Positions 1-5,893 of a DNA stretch of 6,495 nucleotides are shown in pieces. Origin of the DNA: Neptunomonas sp. (GTDB taxonomy: Bacteria > Pseudomonadota > Gammaproteobacteria > Pseudomonadales > Balneatricaceae); NCBI GenBank assembly GCA_004195305.1, contig SDWN01000123.1, positions 1 to 6,495 on the forward strand, in the 5' to 3' direction. Position 1 is the first letter of the stretch. Each line of letters opens with the position of its first letter. Both the position numbers and the translations under genes were made by a program. The notes beneath the pieces were generated by a model, which worked only from the letters and a program-made list of their open reading frames with translations, ran no database searches and was not told the DNA's origin.

Positions 1-1054
1 TATCCATATTGGCGTTATGGTGAGTAAAGGCCTTCCAGGCGCCGACATAGAAATGCCGACCCGCGGTCAACAGTACGGCCAGGGTCAACAAACCAACCAG
101 GCCCCAGAGGGCGCGCTCCCCGCTCGACGAGACGCTCATGTCATGAACCAAGCTGGTGATCATCAGCGGGACACCCAGACCCAGACCGATCACCGTGTTG
201 ATGATCTTACGCTTGTACTCGGCGGCCTCGTTGGCCTCCTTCTGCTGTTCTGCCTGTTCAGGGTCGAGCACTTCGCTGCCGCCATAGCCGGCGCTTTCTA
301 TAGCGTGAACCAACGCCTGCGCACTCACCGCGCCAGCAATCAGGGCGCTGCGACTGCCAAAGTTAACATCTACCCGCGTGACGCCCGGAACCGTTTTCAA
401 CGCATCCTCCACGCTCTTAACACAACCGGCACAGGTCATGCCCTCCAGCGACAGCTGGATCTGTGGTTCCTCCGTTGTGGGCTCCTGGACGGATGGCACG
501 GCTTCGGCGGGATCTTCAAGCTCGGTTGTTATCTCCGCTAGTTGCGGCGTTGGTTCTATCGGTGTTGGCTTAACCGGCGAAGCGTCTGAGAGAACAGTTT
601 CCTCTGGAAGCGCTTGTGCTGAATCGGTCAAGGGCTCGATGCCGTAACCTAACCCTGATATCGCCTCGATTAGTTGCGGCGCGTCTAACAGACTGGTAAC
701 GGAAAGGGTCTTGGCCTCGAAATCCGCTTCGGCCTCGGCCTGTGGATCTTGTTCGCAGAGAGCTTTACGCACCTTATTGAGGCAGCCGTTGCACTTGATC
801 CCTTGCGTCTTAAACTGCCGCTGCACCGGCATCAGCGGGTGGGCTTGATAACCCAGCTCCTGAATTCGCGTGACAACCTGCTCGGCGGTCAGCAACGAGC
901 TGATCTGGGCAACCTTGCTGATCAGATCAACGTTAATCTCGGCTTCTGGGTCAGACGCTTGCAACAAGCGACGAATCTTATTAACACAACCGTTGCAATT
1001 GACGCCCTCGAGGGACAGCTTGATGACAAGGGGGGCTGTTTTTAATTCAACCAT
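1..1054 (-). CDS. copA: CopA-like P1B-type metal-exporting ATPase, N-terminal part (3' end outside window)
   Basis: An inner-membrane P-type ATPase expected to pump Cu(I), or a similar soft metal, out of the cytoplasm. Reading the minus strand from the ATG at 1054 gives 351 residues with no stop before the window edge. It has three HMA domains: GVNCNGC (Cys20/Cys23), GIKCNGC (Cys88/Cys91) and the canonical GMTCAGC (Cys208/Cys211). An acidic, Pro/Thr-rich linker of roughly residues 141-197 separates domains 2 and 3. Two hydrophobic helices follow (about 285-303 and 316-332), and the sequence is cut at NANMD, which in Cu-type ATPases begins the NMDTL segment. The DKTGT phosphorylation site and the transmembrane Cys motif would lie beyond the window, so the metal is inferred. 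The start overlaps the merR stop by 8 nt, and a strong AGGAGG ribosome site sits inside the end of merR (1064-1069), implying coupled translation. Zn/Cd-type ATPases usually differ at the NMD segment, which favours copper. Confidence 0.94.
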   Translation of the reverse strand, partial: MVELKTAPLVIKLSLEGVNCNGCVNKIRRLLQASDPEAEINVDLISKVAQISSLLTAEQVVTRIQELGYQAHPLMPVQRQFKTQGIKCNGCLNKVRKALCEQDPQAEAEADFEAKTLSVTSLLDAPQLIEAISGLGYGIEPLTDSAQALPEETVLSDASPVKPTPIEPTPQLAEITTELEDPAEAVPSVQEPTTEEPQIQLSLEGMTCAGCVKSVEDALKTVPGVTRVDVNFGSRSALIAGAVSAQALVHAIESAGYGGSEVLDPEQAEQQKEANEAAEYKRKIINTVIGLGLGVPLMITSLVHDMSVSSSGERALWGLVGLLTLAVLLTAGRHFYVGAWKAFTHHNANMD

Positions 1055-1472
1055 GATCCCGTTCCTCCTGATTGTTCCAATGTTCAATCAAGGGGCAGAT
1101 GGCATCGTCATCCGGCTCCCCGTCGGGCATCTCTTCCCAAGCCAGCATGGCTTGCTCCATGCGTGTCAATTGTTGTTGCAACTCGGCAATCTGCTCGCGA
1201 ACCCTGGGCAGGTGTCGGGCCATCAGCCCGCGAACCATGGGACAAGGGGAGGCTCCGCTATGCTCGTGGTGCACAATTGTTTCAATGTCATGCAAGCTAA
1301 AACCCAATAGCCGTGCTTTCTGGATAAAACGCAGATGCTTGAGGGCGGTGCCATCGTAAAGTTGATAGCCGTTGTCGGGGTTACGCGCAGGCTTGAGCAG
1401 CCCGACTCGCGTATAGTGACGCACCGTGTCTGCAGTAACTCCCGCTTGTTTAGCCAGTTCGCTCACTTTCAT
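1047..1472 (-). CDS. MerR-family metal-responsive transcriptional activator
   Basis: A cytoplasmic dimeric regulator expected to twist an over-spaced promoter when it binds metal, controlling itself and the ATPase downstream. I chose the ATG at 1472 (141 aa), which gives the usual MerR start MKVSELAKQAGV and has AAAGG four bases upstream. A GTG at 1484 would add four residues but has no properly spaced ribosome site. A winged-helix domain (about 1-70, with TVRHYTRVGLL and the NGYQLY wing) is followed by a dimerisation helix (about 77-112) and a C-terminal metal loop. Potential ligands are Cys77 in SPCPMVR and Cys126 in ICPLIEH, with H68, H69 and H71 nearby. By my hand alignment Cys77 matches the position that is Ser77 in CueR and Cys in ZntR/MerR-type divalent sensors. 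The first loop Cys of CueR (Cys112) is absent, and Met115/Asp117 lie in that stretch. The family is certain; metal specificity is open. Confidence 0.93.
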   Translation of the reverse strand: MKVSELAKQAGVTADTVRHYTRVGLLKPARNPDNGYQLYDGTALKHLRFIQKARLLGFSLHDIETIVHHEHSGASPCPMVRGLMARHLPRVREQIAELQQQLTRMEQAMLAWEEMPDGEPDDDAICPLIEHWNNQEERDHG

Positions 1473-1515
1473 CGCACCTTTCACCCTTTACATCGATTTA
1501 TCTAAACTGTACTCA

Positions 1516-1547
1516 AGTGTAGAACCTAGGTGCAACACACAGGTCAA
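1516..1547 (-). promoter_or_regulatory. MerR-type promoter with 20-bp spacer and centred operator dyad
   Basis: On the minus strand a -35 TTGACC (1547-1542) is followed by exactly 20 bases and a -10 TACACT (1521-1516). Twenty bases is longer than the usual 17 and is the hallmark of MerR-controlled promoters. The spacer region holds an imperfect dyad, ACCTGTGTG-TTG-CACCTAGGT, with 7 of 9 arm positions paired. It starts about 44 bases upstream of the merR ATG and points into merR-copA, so autoregulation of the operon is the natural reading. The promoter geometry is seen directly; the binding protein is inferred from position. Confidence 0.78.
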
Positions 1548-1609
1548 GCGTAAGTACTATTTAATTGTTAGAGATGTAGAGAAACGAATCCAAGCCATTG
1601 ATCAACTGG

Positions 1610-1637
1610 AAAAACTTCTAATAGCCGAAGACTATTA
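1610..1637 (-). terminator. Possible intrinsic terminator after dsbD
   Basis: On the minus strand TAATAG pairs with CTATTA, with one bulged T and a C-G pair closing a UUCG tetraloop. After four bases (GAAG) comes a run of five T. It lies about 60 bases after the dsbD stop and before the merR promoter, where a terminator would be expected. The stem is AT-rich and the T run short, so strength is uncertain. Confidence 0.45.
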
Positions 1638-1699
1638 TGATTAGGGAACCTGTGAATAAGCCCAGTGTGTTCTCTGCTAATCTTTTCGGGTATAGGGCT

Positions 1700-3574
1700 T
1701 TAGATACTCTTGAGCCAATCAACGAAGTCATCCACTTCAGGCACACCTATCAGCATCCTGTCAGACTGAACCAGTCCCTGTTGGTCATATAATATCAACG
1801 CGGGCGGGCCGATAAGCCCGTAGGCTTTATTCAATGCGATGGCCTCATCATCGTTCGCGGTCACATCAACCTTTATCAGCGTAAACCGACTGAATTGCTC
1901 CTGAACCGCTCCGTCAACGAAGACGAATGCCTCCAACTCTTTACAGGTGACGCACCAATCCGCATAAAAATCCAGCATCACCGGTTGGTTAGCCGCTTTG
2001 GCGGACGCCAGTATCGGCTGCAACTGCGCCAATGAGGTTACCTTGGTAAACGTAGCCAAAGGTTGAGTCGTACCATTCTCCCCCGCTAATACGCCTGCTA
2101 AAGGCCGGACCAAACTACTGTTTCCCGCTGCTACACCCAACAACAAGCTGACGCCATAAACAAGCAATAGAACCCCGATGCCTTTGCCGAACTGTGGCCA
2201 GCCAGCAGAGCCCTCGGGCAAACGGTCAAGCGCCTTCAGATAGATGGCCGTCATGACCAGAACAATCCCCAGCAGCAGCATCGTGACCGTCGACGGAACA
2301 ATCCGGTCGAGCATCCAGATCGCCATCAACAGCATCACCACCCCAAAGGCAGCCTTGATCGTCACCATCCAATGACCCGCTTTAGGCAATAATTTCCCCG
2401 CCGTGGTACCGATAGCTATCAGTGGCAGCCCCATGCCCATACTTAGACTAAACAGCGCAGCTCCCCCAAGAACGGGATCCCCCGTCTGGCCGATATAAAC
2501 CAGGGCACCGGCGAGCGGTGCTGCGACACAGGGGCCAACGATCAACGCTGATAAAACCCCCATCACAGCGACGCCAACCAAACGACCGCCCTGCTGACGT
2601 CGGCTCAGCAGGGACAGTCGATTCTGAATCGCTGCAGGAAATTGTATTTCAAAAAAGCCGAACATCGACAGCGCGAAAGCAACAAACATCAAACTGAATG
2701 CACTGATGATCCAGGGGTTTTGGAAAGCGGCCTGTATATTTGCACCAAACAGTCCCGCTGCGACTCCGGCAAGGGTGTAGGTCAGCGCCATAAACAACAC
2801 ATAGACGCAGGAATAGACGAAAGCCTGCCGGGTGGTAGCGTGGCCTTGATGGCCAACGATCACCGACGACAAAATCGGGATCATCGGAAACACACAGGGC
2901 GTCAATGACAGAGCCAGACCCGCAACAAAAAACAGCAGCAGTGTAAGGACGTAGCCACCGGAACTTAACGCCGACACAAATCGCTGCTGGTCCGTTAGCG
3001 ACAGGTCCAGGTAACTTGTTGTAGAACTAGAGGGCAGCAAGCCGCTCGGGGCTCGCAAGGGTATCAGCGTAGTTTGGGGTACGGCTTTGAGGCTGAGGGT
3101 CTTAGTCTCCGGGGGATAACAGATACCGCCCTCCCAGCACCCTTGATACTCGACCTTAATGTCGGGATCAACCTCGCCACTTTGGGCTTGTTGAATCGCG
3201 ACCCGGACTTCGGCACGGTTAAAATAGACCCAGCTGCGACCGTAGATCGCATCCTCTTTTTCGACCGCAGCCCCTTTTTGAATATCGACAACATCCACTT
3301 TATCGGTGGTATGTAGTTTAATTTTGTCCCGATAAAGATAATAGCCATCGGGCATCTGCCAGTTGAGCACCAACAAGCCTGGTTCGGGCTGGCTGTAACT
3401 AAATTGATAAGCTTCTTCGACCGTTAAGGGTCCTTCGCCTGCTCCCGTTAACGACTCCCACCAGCCAGCATAGGCCGGATTGACCATAAAAACTGATAGC
3501 AGCCACCCTGCTATCAACTGCTTTTTGTGGAATAACCCCAACCATTTCAGAACCGCACGAATGCACAGATACAT
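1700..3574 (-). CDS. dsbD: Thiol:disulfide interchange protein DsbD
   Basis: An inner-membrane protein that passes electrons from cytoplasmic thioredoxin to periplasmic thiol proteins. I prefer the ATG at 3574 (624 aa): it has GAGGT seven bases upstream and begins a plausible signal peptide ending NPAYA (about residue 36). An ATG at 3664 in the same frame would add 30 residues but lacks a ribosome site. All three DsbD modules are present with their Cys pairs. The periplasmic alpha domain has YQGCWEGGICYPPETK (Cys146/Cys152). The multi-pass membrane domain (about 205-485) has LTPCVFP (Cys227) and VGPCVAAP (Cys349). The C-terminal thioredoxin-like domain has YADWCVTCKELE (Cys541/Cys544) and the GPPALILY cis-Pro loop (about 589-596). 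Length is close to the family norm. Near cytochrome genes its likely customers are apocytochrome maturation factors or Cys-rich metal proteins of the island. A second dsbD elsewhere in the genome is possible. Upstream are four 13-bp repeats and a -10-like element. Confidence 0.95.
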   Translation of the reverse strand: MYLCIRAVLKWLGLFHKKQLIAGWLLSVFMVNPAYAGWWESLTGAGEGPLTVEEAYQFSYSQPEPGLLVLNWQMPDGYYLYRDKIKLHTTDKVDVVDIQKGAAVEKEDAIYGRSWVYFNRAEVRVAIQQAQSGEVDPDIKVEYQGCWEGGICYPPETKTLSLKAVPQTTLIPLRAPSGLLPSSSTTSYLDLSLTDQQRFVSALSSGGYVLTLLLFFVAGLALSLTPCVFPMIPILSSVIVGHQGHATTRQAFVYSCVYVLFMALTYTLAGVAAGLFGANIQAAFQNPWIISAFSLMFVAFALSMFGFFEIQFPAAIQNRLSLLSRRQQGGRLVGVAVMGVLSALIVGPCVAAPLAGALVYIGQTGDPVLGGAALFSLSMGMGLPLIAIGTTAGKLLPKAGHWMVTIKAAFGVVMLLMAIWMLDRIVPSTVTMLLLGIVLVMTAIYLKALDRLPEGSAGWPQFGKGIGVLLLVYGVSLLLGVAAGNSSLVRPLAGVLAGENGTTQPLATFTKVTSLAQLQPILASAKAANQPVMLDFYADWCVTCKELEAFVFVDGAVQEQFSRFTLIKVDVTANDDEAIALNKAYGLIGPPALILYDQQGLVQSDRMLIGVPEVDDFVDWLKSI

Positions 3575-3668
3575 CTTGATAACCTCAATATTCTGAATTG
3601 TTAAGGGATTAGATAGCAACTCCACCCCCACAGGCGAGATCAACGTGTCGATCGTCGTGTTCATATAA

Positions 3669-3674
3669 ATTATC
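3669..3674 (-). promoter_or_regulatory. Possible -10 element of dsbD
   Basis: GATAAT on the minus strand matches five of six bases of the -10 consensus and starts four bases after the last of the four 13-bp repeats. I see no convincing -35, since the repeats occupy that position. This would fit an activator-dependent promoter, with a leader of about 90 bases before the start at 3574. The evidence is position and one hexamer only. Confidence 0.3.
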
Positions 3675-3678
3675 TATG

Positions 3679-3730
3679 GTTACTACCTGTCGTTACTCCC
3701 TGTTGTTAAGACCAGTGGTTACTGCCGCAA
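3679..3730. repeat. Four tandem 13-bp direct repeats upstream of dsbD
   Basis: Four consecutive units with an exact 13-bp period, given on the + strand: GTTACTACCTGTC (3679), GTTACTCCCTGTT (3692), GTTAAGACCAGTG (3705) and GTTACTGCCGCAA (3718). The first two agree at 11 of 13 positions; the third and fourth agree with the first at 9 and 8. GTTA is invariant and CC is kept at positions 8-9. The array sits just upstream of the -10-like element of dsbD, between the cytochrome gene and dsbD. It looks like an operator array for an unknown regulator. It is too short and isolated to suggest a replication origin. Confidence 0.6.
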
Positions 3731-3797
3731 GCTGCACAGCAGGCGAACCGAGGCAACGGAGGATGTCTGCGATATTTCTTAACGCTGTGAACCCAAA

Positions 3798-4199
3798 TCA
3801 CATCCTGTGCGCTTTCTTCACGATGCCATTGTGCTTCTGAACCTCTCTGATGAAAGATACAATTCCGGTCATATCTGAGAATCCAACATTAGGCTGTGCC
3901 AGCATATTTCCGTATGTCCAATGGTGTTGCTGAACGCCCTTGGTTACCGCTCTGGAAAAAGAGCCATTATCATGGTGGCCAGGGTTATAGATATCATGTA
4001 TCAACGGTGGCCCCGCGAGTGTTCCTTCTCCGTTTAGGCCGTGGCAGGATCCACACTTTTGATTAAAAACCTTCTGACCTGCAGCTGCTCTGGATGACAA
4101 TGTCCCGACTTTGACATCGACATGACCATTAAAATGTCCAGCCCATACCGGCGAAGCGCTCAAGCTAGAGAGGAGTGCTAACAAAACGAATTTATTCAT
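3798..4199 (-). CDS. Periplasmic mono-haem c-type cytochrome, His-rich
   Basis: A small soluble class I cytochrome c of 133 aa, probably an electron carrier or redox partner in the periplasm. A signal peptide (MNKFVLLALL through SPVWA, cleavage after about residue 20) precedes the mature protein. The haem site is KCGSCHG (Cys49, Cys52, His53) and the likely distal ligand is Met99 in YGNMLAQP. The rest follows the small-cytochrome pattern of GEGTLAGPP and a C-terminal helix (IVSFIREVQKHNG). Histidines are frequent, including two HH pairs (75-76 and 92-93), H22, H26 and H68, which could bind metal in addition to the haem. The ATG at 4199 has AGGGA six bases upstream. A 145-bp gap separates it from the TVP38 gene, so it may have its own promoter. 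It appears more AT-rich than its neighbours. Haem attachment would need the Ccm system plus reduced thiols, which dsbD downstream can help supply. Confidence 0.92.
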   Translation of the reverse strand: MNKFVLLALLSSLSASPVWAGHFNGHVDVKVGTLSSRAAAGQKVFNQKCGSCHGLNGEGTLAGPPLIHDIYNPGHHDNGSFSRAVTKGVQQHHWTYGNMLAQPNVGFSDMTGIVSFIREVQKHNGIVKKAHRM

Positions 4200-4222
4200 A
4201 GTTTATCCCTATATTTAAATTA

Positions 4223-4237
4223 TTGAATTTCATTCAA
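4223..4237. promoter_or_regulatory. Perfect inverted repeat upstream of the cytochrome gene
   Basis: TTGAAT-TTC-ATTCAA has two perfectly complementary 6-bp arms around a 3-bp centre. It lies 24-38 bases upstream of the ATG at 4199, where an operator would sit. The surroundings are AT-rich, so chance is a real possibility and no regulator is implied. Confidence 0.35.
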
Positions 4238-4320
4238 AGCTAGTCTTTCGTAAATCAAAGCTGTTCAACAGCACGCGTCTGTACTGTCGTGCAATGCTCC
4301 CAATGAATTCAGTAGCCCTA

Positions 4321-4341
4321 CCACTGAGGGTTCTTCAGCGG
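4321..4341 (-). other. Hairpin directly after the TVP38 stop codon
   Basis: On the minus strand CCGCTGA pairs with TCAGTGG (7 bp, one G-U pair) across a 7-base loop, beginning three bases after the stop at 4345. There is no T run, so it is not a classic intrinsic terminator. It could protect the 3' end of the cytochrome-HMA-TVP38 transcript or act in rho-dependent ending. Confidence 0.35.
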
Positions 4342-4344
4342 CAT

Positions 4345-5016
4345 TCACTCCTCACACCGCTTCGCGTTGCAGAGGCACCAAATACCCGCTGCGATAAATA
4401 AAATTAGGATGATGAAGCCATTAATCAGTAGCGATTGCTCCATCGCAGCTTCGCCAAAATGCGCCAGCAAAAAACTAGTTGGTAAGATACCTACTGACGT
4501 AGCGATGAAGAAGCGTCCATAGCTCAGCTGAGTAACACCGGCTGCATAACTAACCAAGTCAAAAGAGATGAAAGGCAGCAACCGCGACAGCATCACCAAC
4601 CACATTAACCGTCGCTGATCGCCCAGTTTCCACGCAGGGAAACGTTGGTTTAACCAAGCATGGGCCGCGTTAAAGCCCAGTACCCGCGCAATACTAAAAG
4701 CGATCGAGGCCCCCAGCAGGGCCCCAACGAACACATATAAAGTGCCCTCGTAATGACCATAGATAGCACCTGCAGCCATCGCGATTGGAGCACTAGGTAA
4801 CGGACTGAAGACAATCGCAGCGCTCATCGCCGCCACGATCACCAAGGGACCGGCAATACCGGACTGCCTGGCGAAATCTATAATGACTTGCGGATCGCTC
4901 CAATCAAAACTGGAGGATAAGCTGAAGTGATCTAACCAACTCCATAGCAAAAAAGAGCTAACAACGAATACGATTAGGGCATAACGCAGCACTTTCTTTC
5001 CTTCAGAGTCAGTCAT
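4345..5016 (-). CDS. TVP38/TMEM64 family (VTT-domain) inner-membrane protein
   Basis: A 223-aa multi-pass inner-membrane protein of the TVP38/TMEM64 branch of the DedA-like superfamily. DedA-type members are linked to lipid flipping and envelope homeostasis; the substrate of this branch in bacteria is not settled. An N-terminal helix (about 11-28) is followed by the VTT core. The core starts with SPLPSAPIAMAAGAIYG (71-87), then the Gly-rich helix GALLGASIAFSIARVLG with Arg111. The second half has LSRLLPFISFDLVSYAAGV (143-161) and the re-entrant-type segment GILPTSFLLAHFGE (176-189). A last helix (about 196-213) ends in an unusual CLCNAKRCEE tail with three Cys, possibly a metal or thiol site. 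The ATG directly follows the TAG of the HMA-like gene with no spacer, and its ribosome site AAGGG lies inside that gene, so coupled translation is likely. TVP38 genes recur in metal-resistance islands, which suits this setting. Confidence 0.91.
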   Translation of the reverse strand: MTDSEGKKVLRYALIVFVVSSFLLWSWLDHFSLSSSFDWSDPQVIIDFARQSGIAGPLVIVAAMSAAIVFSPLPSAPIAMAAGAIYGHYEGTLYVFVGALLGASIAFSIARVLGFNAAHAWLNQRFPAWKLGDQRRLMWLVMLSRLLPFISFDLVSYAAGVTQLSYGRFFIATSVGILPTSFLLAHFGEAAMEQSLLINGFIILILFIAAGIWCLCNAKRCEE

Positions 5017-5367
5017 CTAATAACCCTTAGGCGGCTTATTGCAGCAGTGACTAGGGGTTGATTGTGCATTGGTAGCTGTATTGTGATCGACAAAACGATA
5101 CCAACGCAGACAGTGACGTTGCCAATAGCCACGACGGATAGAGATGCCGCTACGCGCTAGCAACTCAAGAATCCGATCAATCTGTATCTGGCTGGCGTCA
5201 TATTTCACTACAAGCCGGTTACTGGTTGTGACGACCGCGGACACCATACCTGGCAGCTCACTAATGCTGGCTAGCGTATGGGTCAGATCTCCTGTGCCAA
5301 CATCAAGCAGTAGCTGTCGTTTCAACACAAAGCCATCGGCAATGGGAACAGAGTCTTCACTGTCCAT
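5017..5367 (-). CDS. Small HMA-like (ferredoxin-fold) protein without CxxC, with Cys/His tail
   Basis: A 116-aa protein without a signal peptide, so probably cytoplasmic. Residues about 15-76 read as the beta-alpha-beta-beta-alpha-beta pattern of a heavy-metal-associated domain: QLLLDVGTGDLTHTLASI, then LPGMVSAVV, RLVVKYDAS and IDRILELLARSGI. The GxxCxxC metal site that should follow the first strand is replaced by GTGDLTH, so ordinary HMA metal binding is not possible. A basic and aromatic stretch follows (RRGYWQRHCLRWYRF, 78-92), then a tail ending SHCCNKPPKGY. Cys86, Cys108, Cys109, His85 and His107 could form a different metal site. The ATG has AAGGGG six bases upstream, overlapping the stop of the cytochrome gene (10-nt gap), and its stop abuts the TVP38 start. 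It may be a sensor, chaperone or membrane partner for TVP38. The fold is inferred by eye; the function is unknown. Confidence 0.75.
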   Translation of the reverse strand: MDSEDSVPIADGFVLKRQLLLDVGTGDLTHTLASISELPGMVSAVVTTSNRLVVKYDASQIQIDRILELLARSGISIRRGYWQRHCLRWYRFVDHNTATNAQSTPSHCCNKPPKGY

Positions 5368-5377
5368 TTCAATCCCC

Positions 5378-5827
5378 TTAATGTTTATGTCGTCGCTGCC
5401 AAATCAGGTAACCCTGGTCCGGCCACAAACTCTGAAACCAGGCGATCACGGCATCCACTTCCTGATCACTCAGTTTGTCCTGCCAAGCAGGCATGCGCCC
5501 TGTGGTTCCTTCATTGATGGTTTTTTTCAACATCGGCAAAGGATGATGCCACGCATGTGCGGTGCCATTGAGCGGTGGCGGAGGATACAGGCCATCCGCG
5601 TCGGGTTTGATCCATTGCGGTGTGGCTTCAGCCTTGGCACCATGACAGTTAGCACAATGGGTTTGATAAACCTGTTCACCCTGGGCTACCAGCTCCTGCG
5701 TATACCAGCGGCCAGTGTTGGCATCCTCATGCCAGGGGTCAGTCTGTTCCGCACAAGCCTGGAGAAGCCCCAGCGCAACCAGCACCAAAACCAAAACCAT
5801 GCGACTAAGCGTTTGATCATGAGTCAT
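5378..5827 (-). CDS. Lipoprotein mono-haem c-type cytochrome
   Basis: A class I cytochrome c of 149 aa that appears anchored by lipid on the periplasmic face. The N-terminus (MTHDQTLSRM, then a Val/Leu-rich core) ends in LLQAC, a lipobox-like site with Cys25 as the modified residue; Gln at -2 is slightly unusual. The haem site is HCANCHG (Cys58, Cys61, His62). The likely distal ligand is Met112 in GRMPAWQDKLSDQEVDAVI, leading into a final helix ending FQSLWPD. This MPAW-to-SLWP signature is common in small proteobacterial cytochromes. Extra His at 91, 94 and 95 and a C-terminal RRHKH are notable. It is the first gene of a tight unit with the HMA-like and TVP38 genes, so the cytochrome and those two are probably made together. 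The ATG at 5827 has only a weak GGAAG upstream. Its redox partner is unknown. Confidence 0.92.
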   Translation of the reverse strand: MTHDQTLSRMVLVLVLVALGLLQACAEQTDPWHEDANTGRWYTQELVAQGEQVYQTHCANCHGAKAEATPQWIKPDADGLYPPPPLNGTAHAWHHPLPMLKKTINEGTTGRMPAWQDKLSDQEVDAVIAWFQSLWPDQGYLIWQRRHKH

Positions 5828-5893
5828 CTCACTAACTTCCGGTTTAATAAAATTGATTAACGGGTCATCCGATCAGTCATTTTCGATCCGGTC

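Noticed and set aside
17..1310. Several + strand open frames over the ATPase and merR region.
   Set aside because: They are antisense shadows. The minus strand encodes recognisable HMA domains, membrane helices and a MerR protein.
1426..1644. A + strand open frame whose last 34 codons (from 1543) read as a plausible helical peptide ending AEDYYD.
   Set aside because: The protein-like part has no start codon of its own, and its first part is the antisense of merR. The stretch also carries the merR promoter and a probable dsbD terminator on the other strand. It could be a relic of a lost gene, but nothing supports that.
1658..1699. AGCCC and GGGCT inverted arms just after dsbD as its terminator.
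   Set aside because: The arms are only 5 bp and about 31 bases apart, with no T run. The UUCG hairpin at 1619-1637 is a better candidate.
3575..3664. A 30-residue N-terminal extension of DsbD from the ATG at 3664.
   Set aside because: It has no ribosome site and would bury the signal peptide. The ATG at 3574 has a well-spaced GAGGT.
4260..4272. GCTGTTCAACAGC palindrome as a terminator of the TVP38 transcript.
   Set aside because: The loop is too small for the full stem and no real T run follows. It is recorded only as part of a hairpin-rich gap.
4200..4344. A possible tRNA fragment or integron attachment site in the hairpin-rich gap.
   Set aside because: There is no T-loop GGTTCGA motif, no acceptor stem and no attC core boxes.
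5144..5860. A 238-aa + strand open frame across the HMA-like and lipoprotein cytochrome genes.
   Set aside because: It is antisense to a clear CxxCH cytochrome and to the coupled HMA-like gene, and its translation has no recognisable domain.
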